Part shown: piece after piece, positions 15,603 to 23,521 of the stretch | Layout: each line of letters opens with the position of its first letter | How positions within the stretch are numbered: position 1 is the first letter of the stretch | Assembly (NCBI GenBank): GCA_963713815.1 | Contig: CAVQNH010000014.1 | Span: forward strand, 62,001 to 126,000 | DNA: 64,000 nucleotides | DNA from: RYN-230 sp963713815 | GTDB taxonomy: Bacteria; Actinomycetota; Actinomycetes; Streptosporangiales; Streptosporangiaceae | Reading direction: 5' to 3' | Made by a program: the position numbers and the translations under genes | The notes under the pieces: model-generated | Databases searched by the model: none | What the model was told of the DNA's origin: nothing | What the model saw: only the letters and a program-made list of their open reading frames with translations

Positions 15603-16265
15603 CTACGAGGCCCGGGCGAGGATCAGGCTATGGCCGCTGTCCCCGTCGGGGATATAACGGCTCCAGAGAGGCGTGAGCCGGGCCGCCTCGAACCAGCGGA
15701 GGTAAGTCTCGGCGTCGGCATGGTCCCAGAACATGTCGGCGCCGAGGTACGGCTGGGTCCCCGTCCACCGGGTCGCGCCGACGATGGCCAGGAAGTAGCC
15801 GCCCGGCCGGAGCCAGTCCCGGATCCGCGGAAACAGCGCCTGCTGGTCGGCGAGGGGCACGTGGATCAGGGCGTAGAGGGACACCACGGCGTCGGCGCTC
15901 GCCGGCCTCAGCTGCAAAGCGGTCATGTCGGCCTGGATCAGCCTGGCCGCGGGAACCAGCCGCCGCGCCCGGCGGAGCTGGACGGCGGAGAAATCGACCC
16001 CGATCACCTGCAGCCCATGACCGGCCAGCTCACGGGTGGCCGGTATGCCCGCGCCGCAGCCCAGATCCACGACCCGGGCCCCCGGCTGCAGCAGGCCCGC
16101 CAGTTCCGCTACCCACCCGGTGTAACGGGAGACATCCTCGGCGGACGCCGCGGACGCCGCGGACGCCTGGCCGTCGTCGCCGCGGTACGCCAGGGAGATG
16201 GTGTCGTAACCGCGGCGGACGAGGTCGCGCTGCCGGGCCCGCCCGGCCGCATCATCGGGATCCAT
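15603..16265 (-). CDS. class I SAM-dependent methyltransferase
   Basis: A 220-residue Rossmann-like methyltransferase. Motif I is VVDLGCGAGIPATRELA, the acidic residue after strand 2 is in LQVIGVDFSAVQL, motif II/III is LIQADMTAL and ADAVVSLYALIHVP, and LRPGGYFLAIVG is the post-motif. It is close to small-molecule methyltransferases such as ubiquinone/menaquinone-type enzymes; the substrate is unknown. An ATG at 16265 is preferred, with GGGGAGG about ten bases upstream. An alanine-rich insert of SAA-type repeats sits near residues 35-45. Confidence 0.88.
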   Translation of the reverse strand: MDPDDAAGRARQRDLVRRGYDTISLAYRGDDGQASAASAASAEDVSRYTGWVAELAGLLQPGARVVDLGCGAGIPATRELAGHGLQVIGVDFSAVQLRRARRLVPAARLIQADMTALQLRPASADAVVSLYALIHVPLADQQALFPRIRDWLRPGGYFLAIVGATRWTGTQPYLGADMFWDHADAETYLRWFEAARLTPLWSRYIPDGDSGHSLILARAS

Positions 16266-16301
16266 CAGCCCATCCTCCCCCGGCCGTGGGGGCACGTGCC
16301 A

Positions 16302-17132
16302 TCAGCCGGGAAACCGGCCGGCCAGCGCCCGGGCTACCTCGATGGGGCCGGGCTGGCCGCCGGTGTTCAGGACGGTGAGCGCGACCTGGTCCGCTCCGGC
16401 ATCAAGATGTTCCCTGACCCGGGCGGTGACCGCGTCAGCGCTGCCCCAGACGACCAGATCGTCGACGATCCGGTCGCTGAGCCCGGCGATGTCGCTGTCG
16501 GCGAACCCCATGCGGGCGAAGTTGGCCCGGTAGCCGCGGATGCCGGAGAGGAAGCCCAGCGGCCCGCGGGCGGCCTCGCGGGCCCGGGCGGCGTCGGTGT
16601 CGAGGACCAGCATCTGGCTGATGATGAGGGTGGACCCGGGGCCCAGGATGCGCCGCGCCTGCCTGGTGTAGGCGGGCGTGACCAGGAGCGGCACCGCCCC
16701 GGCCGCCCGGTCCCGGGCGAGCTCGAGCTTGCGGGGGCCCAGCGCGGCCAGGATGCGCCGTCCGGCGGGCACCGGCGGATCGCCCCGGTCGAGCTCATCC
16801 AGGTAGTCGCTCAGCGGCCCCAGCGGGCGGGGCCGCTGCGGGCCGCCCAGGCCGGCGACGAAGCGGTCAGGCGCCCCGGCCTGCAGCTCGGCGTAGAGCT
16901 GCCGGACCGCGGCGGGTTCGTAGACATCGACGGGGATGATGGCGGATGCGACCGGAACCGAGGTGGTGGCCTGGATGATCGCCGCGATCCGGTCGAGGCG
17001 GTCGATCTGCCCTCCGGGCAGCCAGATCGTCGAGTACCCGAGTTCCTCGAGCTCCGCTGCTTCCTTGAGGTAGGTGTCGTCGGCGGACACGTTCAGTGCC
17101 ATGCCGACGGGGCCCAGCCTGAGCTTGCTCAT
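16302..17132 (-). CDS. LLM class F420-dependent oxidoreductase
   Basis: A 276-residue luciferase-like monooxygenase-fold protein of a TIGR03620-like F420 group. It opens with LGPVGMALNVSADDTYLKEA, contains ELEELGYSTIWLPGGQIDRL and DRFVAGLGGPQ, and has the C-terminal VREHLDAGADQVALTVL typical of the family. It should use reduced F420 (or FMN) for hydride transfer to an unknown substrate. The methyltransferase gene downstream on the same strand may be in the same transcript (36-base gap). Confidence 0.88.
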   Translation of the reverse strand: MSKLRLGPVGMALNVSADDTYLKEAAELEELGYSTIWLPGGQIDRLDRIAAIIQATTSVPVASAIIPVDVYEPAAVRQLYAELQAGAPDRFVAGLGGPQRPRPLGPLSDYLDELDRGDPPVPAGRRILAALGPRKLELARDRAAGAVPLLVTPAYTRQARRILGPGSTLIISQMLVLDTDAARAREAARGPLGFLSGIRGYRANFARMGFADSDIAGLSDRIVDDLVVWGSADAVTARVREHLDAGADQVALTVLNTGGQPGPIEVARALAGRFPG

Positions 17133-17272
17133 CCTCGGTTCCTCCCGCCGCCGCAGATGCCCGTCCCCGACGACGCTAGAACCTCAACTTCACTTCAAGT
17201 CAAGCGGACATGGCCGGTCCTGGCCCCGGGGACAGCCTGGTTCCGCGCCCTCGTGGTCTGGTCGCCGCCAGC

Positions 17273-18097
17273 TCAGGTGTGCCCGGCCGGTGGCCGCGCG
17301 CCGGCACTGGCCTGGGCCGGGCGCGCGGGGGAGCGGTGCCGGCGCTTGGCGCGGACGTAGATGATCCCCGGCTTGCCGTCGCCGGGGCTGCGGCGGTCCA
17401 TCTCGAACAGTGTCGTGGCGGTCATCAGGTCACTGAGCTTGGCGTAGCCGTAGGTCCGGGAATCGAAGTCCGGGCTCTGGTTGGTGATGATGTGGCCCAC
17501 GGAGGCCAGGGTGGCCCAGCCGTCGTCGTCGGAGGCCGCCTCCACCGCGTTGCGCAGCTGGCTGATCAGCGCCGTGTCCGCCTTGAGCTGGGCCGCGGAG
17601 GGACGCGGGACCGGTTTGCCCGCCTCGTCGGCGGCCTCGGTAGCGGCCTCGGCGTAGCTGAGGTTCTCGATGTAGATGAACTTGTCGCAGGCCGCCACGA
17701 ACGGCTTCGGCGTCTTCCGCTCGCCGAAGCCGTACACGGTGAGGCCGGACTCGCGGATACGCGCGGCCAGGCGGGTGAAGTCGCTGTCGCTGGACACGAT
17801 GCAGAACCCGTCGAAGCGCCCCGAGTAGAGCAGGTCCATCGCGTCGATGACCATCGCCGCGTCGGTGGCGTTCTTGCCCCTGGTGTAGGCGAACTGCTGG
17901 ATCGGCTGGATCGACTGCGCGAGCAGCTGGTCCTTCCAGCCCTTCAGGCTGGTGCCGGTCCAGTCGCCGAACGCGCGCTTGACGTGCGCGGTGCCGTATT
18001 TGGCCACCTCGGCCAGCAACTCCTCGATCATGGCCGGTTGCGCGTTGTCCGCGTCGATGAGCACCGCCAGCCTGGCGGCGGGAGTCTCGTTGACCAT
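17273..18097 (-). CDS. NYN-domain (LabA/DUF88-type) putative RNase with C-terminal OST-HTH/LOTUS domain
   Basis: A 274-residue protein. Residues about 8-150 form a NYN (PIN-like) domain: AVLIDADNAQP with its first acidic residue, KNATDAAMVIDAMDLLYSG with the central Asp residues, and FCIVSSDSDFTRLAARIRE with the last acidic cluster. About 185-255 is an OST-HTH/LOTUS domain (LISQLRNAVEAA, then WATLASVGHIITNQ, then YGYAKLSDLM), expected to bind RNA or G-quadruplexes. The tail is basic. It may cleave structured RNA. The ATG at 18097 has GAGGG upstream; earlier starts are possible. It is overlapped by a second frame continuing from the upstream hydrolase. Confidence 0.88.
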   Translation of the reverse strand: MVNETPAARLAVLIDADNAQPAMIEELLAEVAKYGTAHVKRAFGDWTGTSLKGWKDQLLAQSIQPIQQFAYTRGKNATDAAMVIDAMDLLYSGRFDGFCIVSSDSDFTRLAARIRESGLTVYGFGERKTPKPFVAACDKFIYIENLSYAEAATEAADEAGKPVPRPSAAQLKADTALISQLRNAVEAASDDDGWATLASVGHIITNQSPDFDSRTYGYAKLSDLMTATTLFEMDRRSPGDGKPGIIYVRAKRRHRSPARPAQASAGARPPAGHT

Positions 18098-19019
18098 GGA
18101 CACGCCCTCGGCTTCCCCCATCATCGGCGCGATCAAACCCCGGCCGTGCTGGAGCGATCGCCGGCAGCCGGGCCAGGCTACGGGGCCAGGCGCCGGGCCT
18201 GGTGCCGGGGCCTGGTGCCGGCGCCGGGTCAGGCTGGTGCGGGCTGCTGTCCAGCGAGGTCAGGAAGCCGGTGATCGCGGCCGCGGTCTGGGCGGCCCCG
18301 CGGCGCGGCAGATGGTGGCCGATCCCGCTGAGCAGCTGCACACGGGCGTCGGGCAGGGCGGCCGCGAGCTGATGGGTCGTGCCGACCGGGATGAGCGTGT
18401 CGTCCGGGTCCGCGATCAGCAGCACCGGCTGCGTGACGTCCGCCAGGGACGCGGTCAGGCTGCCCAGTTCCTGGACCAGAGCCCGCTGCTCGGTGAGGAA
18501 ACTGCGCCACAGCGGCCCGTGATCGTGATGTGCGTGACCCCAGATGTGCCAGTTGACATGCTCATCCGCGGTGAGCGGCCGGCCGCGCCGCCGGGTGATG
18601 GCGGCCAGCCGGGCGCGGGCCACCCAGGGCGTCAGCCACCACGCCGTCAGCGCGCACACCTCCCCGGTCACCGGAGCGGCCAGCAGCCGGTCCCACCCGG
18701 TCAGGCAGGCCGGGCCGACGCTGGCCAGCAGGACCAGCGCCTCGACCCGCCCGGGGGCCAGCTGGGCCACCGACAGGGCGACGCCTCCGCCATACGAGTG
18801 GCCGACCAGGACCGCCCGGCCGATGCCGCGGGCATCGAGTTCAGCCAGGACCGCGCGGGCGCCGTACCCGAAACCACCGGCGGCCTGCTGACTCGTCCCG
18901 TACCCGGGGCGGTCGAGCGCGACCACGTCCAGCCGGCCGGGCAGCCGGCCAGCGAGCTGCTGCCAGTCTGCGGCCGAACCCGGCTGGCCGTGCAGCAGCA
19001 CGACCTCATGCCTGTCCAC
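17430..19019 (-). CDS. alpha/beta-hydrolase with an anomalous read-through tail (true domain about 18230-19019)
   Basis: The first 265 residues are a normal alpha/beta-hydrolase: VVLLHGQPGSAADWQQLAG, the nucleophile elbow VLVGHSYGGGVALSV (Ser), a cap region, VLLIADPDDTLIPVG with the acid, and GIGHHLPRRGA with the His. The domain should end near 18230, but no stop codon follows until 17430, so the frame runs about 260 more residues of low-complexity Arg/Gly sequence across most of the NYN gene. Either a stop has been lost to an indel around 18180-18230 or the protein carries an artefactual tail. The substrate is unknown. Confidence 0.7.
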   Translation of the reverse strand: MDRHEVVLLHGQPGSAADWQQLAGRLPGRLDVVALDRPGYGTSQQAAGGFGYGARAVLAELDARGIGRAVLVGHSYGGGVALSVAQLAPGRVEALVLLASVGPACLTGWDRLLAAPVTGEVCALTAWWLTPWVARARLAAITRRRGRPLTADEHVNWHIWGHAHHDHGPLWRSFLTEQRALVQELGSLTASLADVTQPVLLIADPDDTLIPVGTTHQLAAALPDARVQLLSGIGHHLPRRGAAQTAAAITGFLTSLDSSPHQPDPAPAPGPGTRPGAWPRSLARLPAIAPARPGFDRADDGGSRGRVHGQRDSRRQAGGAHRRGQRATGHDRGVAGRGGQIRHRARQARVRRLDRHQPEGLEGPAARAVDPADPAVRLHQGQERHRRGDGHRRDGPALLGALRRVLHRVQRQRLHPPGRAYPRVRPHRVRLRRAEDAEAVRGGLRQVHLHREPQLRRGRYRGRRRGGQTGPASLRGPAQGGHGADQPAAQRGGGGLRRRRLGHPGLRGPHHHQPEPGLRFPDLRLRQAQ

Positions 19020-19030
19020 ATCAACCGAGC

Positions 19031-19576
19031 TTAGGCGGCGGGCGGCGGCAGGTAGCCCTCCTTGATGAGGTGCTGCGCGCCGGCCGCGTACAGGGCGGGG
19101 TCCTCCGGGGCGATGGTGGCCAGCCCGTTGACGTAGCGGTTCATCATGCAGAAGGCGGCCGCGATCAGGACCGTATCGTGGATCTCCAGGTCGGTCGCGC
19201 CGGCCGCGCGAGCGCCGGCGATGTGCTCGTCCGTGACCTGGAGACCGCCCCGCTGGACGGCGGCGGCGATCGCGAGCAGGGCCTTCAGCTTGCCGGATAC
19301 CGGTGCGCCGCTGGCGTCGGCGCGGACCTGATCCACCAGCGCCATGCCCTCCGGCAGCTGGGCTGCGGCGCAGGCGGAGTGCGAGGCCGAGCAGTACCGG
19401 CAGTCGTTTAAGCCGGACACGTAGGCGGCGATCAGTTCCCGCTCACCGCGGGTCAGCGTGCCGGGCCCGCGCAGCAGCACCTCGGCCAGCTCGCTCAGCG
19501 GGCGGCCGGTCTCCGGCCGGTACCGGAGCAGCCCCCGGATACCCGGCTCGGCAGAGTTCAGGCTGATGTGCGGCAT
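19031..19576 (-). CDS. AhpD-like carboxymuconolactone decarboxylase-family protein (peroxidase-related)
   Basis: A 181-residue all-helical CMD-fold protein. The active-site pattern E-x11-C-x2-C-x3-H is present as E47, C59, C62 and H66 (RELIAAYVSGLNDCRYCSAS). This is the redox Cys pair and proton-relay His of AhpD-type thiol peroxidases. It probably reduces a peroxide or acts in thiol-disulfide exchange in the cytosol. The start has GGAGGAGAG just upstream. The hydrolase gene follows 11 bases downstream on the same strand, so the two may be an operon. Confidence 0.88.
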   Translation of the reverse strand: MPHISLNSAEPGIRGLLRYRPETGRPLSELAEVLLRGPGTLTRGERELIAAYVSGLNDCRYCSASHSACAAAQLPEGMALVDQVRADASGAPVSGKLKALLAIAAAVQRGGLQVTDEHIAGARAAGATDLEIHDTVLIAAAFCMMNRYVNGLATIAPEDPALYAAGAQHLIKEGYLPPPAA

Positions 19577-19680
19577 GCGCTCTCCTCCATAGGCCGGTAA
19601 CCATGCCTAAGCATGCTGTATCCAGCCCGGAGCTGGCCAGCGGGCACCCCGCCGGCCGCTCCGGCCCCTAGGCTGCTCGG

Positions 19681-20469
19681 ATGGCTGAAGATTTTGATCC
19701 CGTGGCGCACAACCGGGCCGCCTGGGACCGTGAGGTGGAATCGGGCAACGAGTGGACCCGGCCGGTCGGGCCGGAGGTGATTGCCCGGGCCCGGGAAGGC
19801 GACTGGTCCGTGGTGCTCATCGGCTACGAGCCGGTGCCACGCGACTGGTTCCCGGCCGCCCTGGCCGGCGTGCCGGTGCTGTGCCTGGCCTCCGGGGGCG
19901 GCCAGCAGGGGCCGGTGCTGGCCGCGGCGGGCGCGCGGGTGACCGTGTTCGACAACTCGCCGCGCCAGCTCGCGCGCGACCAGGAGGTCGCGGCGCGGGA
20001 GGGACTCGTGCTGCAGACCGTGCTCGGTGACATGCGGGATCTCAGCGCCTTCCCGGACGCCAGCTTCGACGTGGTGTTCCACCCGGTGGCCAACGTGTTC
20101 TGCCCGGACCTTCAGCCGGTGTGGGACGAGGCGTTCCGGGTGCTGCGGCCGGGCGGCCTGCTGCTGGCCGGGTTCATGAACCCGGACATCTTCATTTTCG
20201 ACGTCGGGGCCCTGGACCGCGACGAGTTCGTGGTGCGCCACCCGCTCCCGTTCAGCACCCTCGACCTGCCCGACGCCGAGCGGCGCCAGCACTACGGAGA
20301 CGGCCCGATCGAATACAGCCACTCGCTGACCAGCCAGCTCGGCGGGCAGATGGCCGCCGGATTCTGCCTGACCCACCTGGCGGAGGCGCCGCATCACGCC
20401 GACGCCACCCGGCGGTACATGCCCGGCTACATCGCCACCCGCGCCATCAAGCCGGACGGCCCGCTCTAG
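19681..20469 (+). CDS. class I SAM-dependent methyltransferase
   Basis: A 262-residue methyltransferase. It opens VAHNRAAWDREVESGNEWT, a segment shared by a group of actinobacterial methyltransferases. Motif I is VLCLASGGGQQGPVLAAAG (with S rather than G at one position), then VTVFDNSPRQLARDQ for the SAM-ribose acidic residue, GDMRDLSAFPDASFDVVF, and FRVLRPGGLLLAGFMN. The active-site substrate is unknown. The upstream sequence has no strong Shine-Dalgarno site. A GC-rich spacer with repeated GCCGGGCCGC units follows the stop before the convergent dtd gene. Confidence 0.88.
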   Translation: MAEDFDPVAHNRAAWDREVESGNEWTRPVGPEVIARAREGDWSVVLIGYEPVPRDWFPAALAGVPVLCLASGGGQQGPVLAAAGARVTVFDNSPRQLARDQEVAAREGLVLQTVLGDMRDLSAFPDASFDVVFHPVANVFCPDLQPVWDEAFRVLRPGGLLLAGFMNPDIFIFDVGALDRDEFVVRHPLPFSTLDLPDAERRQHYGDGPIEYSHSLTSQLGGQMAAGFCLTHLAEAPHHADATRRYMPGYIATRAIKPDGPL

Positions 20470-20532
20470 CCGCGCGGCCTTCCCCGGCTGCCGGGCCGCT
20501 GCCGGGCCGCGCCCGGGTCGCTCCCGGGCCGG

Positions 20533-20958
20533 TCAGAGTTCCAGGATGATGGTGACCGGCCCGTCGTTGACCAGGCTGACCTTCATGTCGGCCCCGAAGA
20601 CCCCGGTCTGGACGTCAGCGCCCAGCTCACGCAGGGACGAGACGACGGCCTCCACCAGCGGCTCGGCGAACGGCCCCGGAGCCGCCGCCTGCCAGGTCGG
20701 GCGGCGGCCCTTGCGCGTGTCGGCGTAGAGGGTGAACTGGCTGATCACCAGCAACGGCGCTGACACGTCCGAGCACGACTTCTCGCCCTCCAGGATCCTC
20801 AGCCCCCAGAGCTTGGCCGCCAGCTTCGCGGCCTTCTCCGCCGTATCGTCGTGGGTGATCCCGACCAGGACGAGCAGGCCCGGCTCGGAGATAGCGCCGG
20901 CGGTCTGGCCGTCCACCGTCACGCTGGCCTGGCTGACCCGCTGCACCACCGCTCGCAC
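20533..20958 (-). CDS. dtd: D-aminoacyl-tRNA deacylase
   Basis: A 141-residue DTD protein that removes mischarged D-amino acids (and glycine) from tRNA in the cytosol. It is full length and carries the two family active-site motifs: SQFTL at residues 73-77 (VISQFTLYADTRKGRRP) and the C-terminal GPVT in NDGPVT. The opening MRAVVQRVSQASVTVDG is nearly invariant in the family. It stands alone between convergent and divergent genes, as is common for dtd in actinobacteria. Confidence 0.96.
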   Translation of the reverse strand: MRAVVQRVSQASVTVDGQTAGAISEPGLLVLVGITHDDTAEKAAKLAAKLWGLRILEGEKSCSDVSAPLLVISQFTLYADTRKGRRPTWQAAAPGPFAEPLVEAVVSSLRELGADVQTGVFGADMKVSLVNDGPVTIILEL

Positions 20959-21065
20959 GTGCCCGTCCTCCCTGCGCCGTTCCGGTCCCGGCCTCCTGGA
21001 TTCCCGGGCCTCTATTCTTCACTAACGGATTGTCCGTGCCGTTCCCTCAAGCCGGAGGCACCGTT

Positions 21066-21461
21066 ATGACCGGCCCTGCCGACCCGCGGGTCGACGCCTA
21101 CATCGATTCGCTGCCCGGCTGGCAGCAGGACGTCTGCCGGGAGGTCCGCGAGCTCGTCCATGCGGCCGACCCGGAGGTGACCGAGACCATCAAGCGCACC
21201 CGCCTGCCCTACTTCGTCCTGCAGGGCAACATCTGCGCGCTGCTGGCGGCCAGGGATCACGTCAACGTCTTCCTCTACGATGGCGCGATCGTCCCGGACC
21301 CGGACGGGATCATCACGGGAGGCCACGGCAACCAGACGGCCCGGACCGTGGCGGTTCACGAGGGAGAACCCATCAACGCGGCCGCCCTCACCACCATGTT
21401 CCGGCACATCATCGCGAACAACCGCGCCGGCGGCTGGCGCAAGCTCAAGCAGCAGGACTGA
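21066..21461 (+). CDS. DUF1801 (YdhG-like) domain protein
   Basis: A 131-residue protein. The ATG at 21066 is preceded by GGAGG with an eight-base spacer; a longer frame to 21030 lacks family sequence. Family features are VDAYIDSLPGWQQDVCREVR, DPEVTETIKRTRLPYFV and LLAARDHVNVFLYDGA. DUF1801 proteins include Fra/YdhG-like iron-chaperone candidates in Bacillus, though most are uncharacterised. It is transcribed alone. Confidence 0.85.
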   Translation: MTGPADPRVDAYIDSLPGWQQDVCREVRELVHAADPEVTETIKRTRLPYFVLQGNICALLAARDHVNVFLYDGAIVPDPDGIITGGHGNQTARTVAVHEGEPINAAALTTMFRHIIANNRAGGWRKLKQQD

Positions 21462-21478
21462 GCGGCGCCCGCGGGCCG

Positions 21479-21859
21479 TCAGGCCAGCGTGATCTCGAAA
21501 TAGGGCCCCTGGTCGTCGTGGATGATCCGGGCCGCCCCGGACCAGCCGGCGAAATCGCCGGTCCCGGTCTTGGGCACGATGTGGCCGAACCAGGTGTCCG
21601 GGTCCGATTCGAGGCCGCCATGCTGGACGGTCACCGAGCCCTCGCGGCCGTCCTCGGTCCGGCCCGTGATCCGCTCGGTGGCCACATACGACCGGGAACC
21701 TTCCTCGGTGCCCGCCGACATGAATACGGTGGTGGCCGCCCCGATGATCCCGGACGTGAACGTCTTGGCGAACGTCATCACCCCGACCCAGTCCACGTCC
21801 ACGCCATCGATCTTCCGGGGCTCGAAGCCGTCGACCCGGAACCGGGCGATCAGCGTCAT
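21479..21859 (-). CDS. DUF3224 domain protein
   Basis: A 126-residue single-domain beta-barrel protein of the DUF3224 family. It has RFRVDGFEPRKIDGVDVDW, then KTFTSGIIGAAT, GREGSVTVQHGGLESD, and the closing pattern IVPKTGTGDFAGWSGAARI. These allene-oxide-cyclase-like proteins are uncharacterised and may bind small hydrophobic ligands. Its ATG overlaps the stop of the upstream TIGR03086-like gene (ATGA), so the two are translationally coupled. Confidence 0.86.
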   Translation of the reverse strand: MTLIARFRVDGFEPRKIDGVDVDWVGVMTFAKTFTSGIIGAATTVFMSAGTEEGSRSYVATERITGRTEDGREGSVTVQHGGLESDPDTWFGHIVPKTGTGDFAGWSGAARIIHDDQGPYFEITLA

Positions 21860-22488
21860 CGCGAATCCTCCGGTGACTGCGCATCCTCCGCTGAGCGCCC
21901 GGGCCAGGCCGGATCCCGGCCGGACAGCCCCAGCAGGCGGTCCAGCGGGGAGGCGGTGGCGGGCACCGGCACCCGCGGGCCGAACGCCTTGCCGGCGCCC
22001 TGGTAGTCGTCGGTGAGCATGCCGGGCGCGAACTCCAGCGACTCCTCGGCCGCGGTGGCCGGCGGTGACCAGGGCTGGCCGGTGGCGCGGGCCAGGTCCC
22101 AGCCGTGCACCTGGTACTCCCAGAGGATCATGTTCAGGGCCATCTCACCGGGCATCGCGCTGCTCCCGAGCCGCATGGGCCGGCCCGCCGCGCCGCCGCG
22201 CAGGGCGGCGGCCATGGTGTCGGACGCGGAGCGCACCTCGGCCGCCGGGTCGGCGGGCACCGAATACCCTTCCAGGCGGTCCAGCGGCGCCTGGCCGTCC
22301 GCATCGGCGAAACCGGCGGCGAATGTCGTCAGCCAGCCCAGCACGTGCGTGCGGAGCTGCCCCACGTCCAGCTCGGTGCAGGGCGTCGGATCGTGCAGCT
22401 GCTCCCCGGTGATATCGCCGACCATGGGCGCCAGGTCGGCGAGCACGGCGACGAGCAGGTCAGTGGTTTTCTCCGTGGTTGCGGTCAT
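21856..22488 (-). CDS. TIGR03086-family metal-binding (mycothiol maleylpyruvate isomerase N-terminal-like) protein
   Basis: A 210-residue DinB-fold protein. It opens DLLVAVLADLAPMVGDITGE, with QLHDPTPCTELDVGQLRTHVLGWL containing the first metal His. The central MALNMILWEYQVHGWDLARATGQP carries the His-x3-Asp pair typical of TIGR03086 proteins. A stretch around ESLEFAPGMLTDDY is the end of the family domain. It probably binds a metal and may use mycothiol. It is coupled to the DUF3224 gene and divergent from an AraC regulator 75 bases away. Confidence 0.87.
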   Translation of the reverse strand: MTATTEKTTDLLVAVLADLAPMVGDITGEQLHDPTPCTELDVGQLRTHVLGWLTTFAAGFADADGQAPLDRLEGYSVPADPAAEVRSASDTMAAALRGGAAGRPMRLGSSAMPGEMALNMILWEYQVHGWDLARATGQPWSPPATAAEESLEFAPGMLTDDYQGAGKAFGPRVPVPATASPLDRLLGLSGRDPAWPGRSAEDAQSPEDSR

Positions 22489-22563
22489 GCTGTCGACCCT
22501 ACGGAGACCCGCCGTTGCCCCGCTTGAAGATTCGCGTCAGTGCCACCGGCTAGATTCACGAAG

Positions 22564-23424
22564 GTGAGCAGTTCAGGGCCGGATCCAGTCGAGCGGGACA
22601 GCCGCGGCATCCTCGATCCGTGGCTGCTGCGCCAGCGGCTCCAGCTGACCCGGTACCCCGCCGGGCCGGCCCTGGACGCCCTGGTCGACCGCTTCTGGGC
22701 GGTCCGCTGGGATCTGCCGCCCGGGGTGAGCCATGAGCAGCAGGTCCTCACCCACCCAGGCGCCAACATCAGCGTCGGTCACGCCAATGCCGTGCCTGGC
22801 CAGAGCCAGCCTGGCGCCGTCGAAGCGCGGCTGTACGGTGTGGCCCGCGCCCTGTCCACCCGGGTGCTCGTCGGCCAGGGCTGGACGGTGGCCGCGATGA
22901 CCCGGCCCGGGGGACTGGGGGCGTTCATCAGCGGATCGGCGGCGGACCTCACCGACCAGACCGTCCCCCTCGGCCAGGCCCTCGGCGCCGACGAGGCGGC
23001 ACTGCTGGCGGAGGTGACCGCCGAGCCGGATGAGGCCGCCCGCGTCGCCGTGCTGGCGGCCGTGCTGGAGCGGGCCGTGGACCCGCAGCGCAGGCTCCCG
23101 GCCGCCGAGGTGGCCGGGGTAGCCCGGCTGGCCGAGGAGGACCGGGCGGTGCAGCGGCTCGGCGACCTGTGCGAGCGGGCGGGAACCGGCCCGCGGACCC
23201 TGCAGCGGAAGTTCCTGCAGTACGCGGGCGTGTCGCCGACCTGGGTGATCCGCCGTTACCGGCTGCTGGAGGCCGCCGAATCGGTTCGCGAGGGAAAGCC
23301 GGTGTCGTGGGCGGAGATAGCCGCCGGTCTCGGCTACGCCGACCAGGCCCACCTGATCCGGGACTTCCGTGCGGCGATGGGGCAGACGCCCGCGGCCTAC
23401 GCCGGTTCACAGCCGTCGGGCTGA
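22564..23424 (+). CDS. AraC family transcriptional regulator (DUF6597-type sensor domain)
   Basis: A 286-residue protein. Residues about 20-115 look like the DUF6597 N-terminal domain (ALDALVDRFWAVRWDLPPG, VLTHPGANISVGHAN). The C-terminal AraC domain is clear: LCERAGTGPRTLQRKFLQYAGVSP for the first helix-turn-helix and WAEIAAGLGYADQAHLIRDF for the second, with the end QTPAAYA. The GTG at 22564 is favoured, with GAAGG directly before it; the GTG at 22540 would add eight residues. It is divergent from the TIGR03086-DUF3224 pair, which may be its target. Confidence 0.86.
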   Translation: MSSSGPDPVERDSRGILDPWLLRQRLQLTRYPAGPALDALVDRFWAVRWDLPPGVSHEQQVLTHPGANISVGHANAVPGQSQPGAVEARLYGVARALSTRVLVGQGWTVAAMTRPGGLGAFISGSAADLTDQTVPLGQALGADEAALLAEVTAEPDEAARVAVLAAVLERAVDPQRRLPAAEVAGVARLAEEDRAVQRLGDLCERAGTGPRTLQRKFLQYAGVSPTWVIRRYRLLEAAESVREGKPVSWAEIAAGLGYADQAHLIRDFRAAMGQTPAAYAGSQPSG

Positions 23425-23521
23425 CCCGGGGACAAGCCGTCGCGCTGACCCGGGGGACAACTCGCGGGCCCGGCTGAGCCTCACCGCCCGCCGGGACCAC
23501 GGCCAGGTGCAGGATAGGGAC

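Noticed and set aside
15582..17360. A 592-residue plus-strand reading over the methyltransferase and LLM genes
   Set aside because: The minus strand encodes two clear families here; the long plus frame is a product of high GC at third positions.
23425..23470. Direct repeat of CTGACCCGGGGACAA as an attachment site
   Set aside because: It is short, has only two imperfect copies next to each other, and no integrase or tRNA is present.
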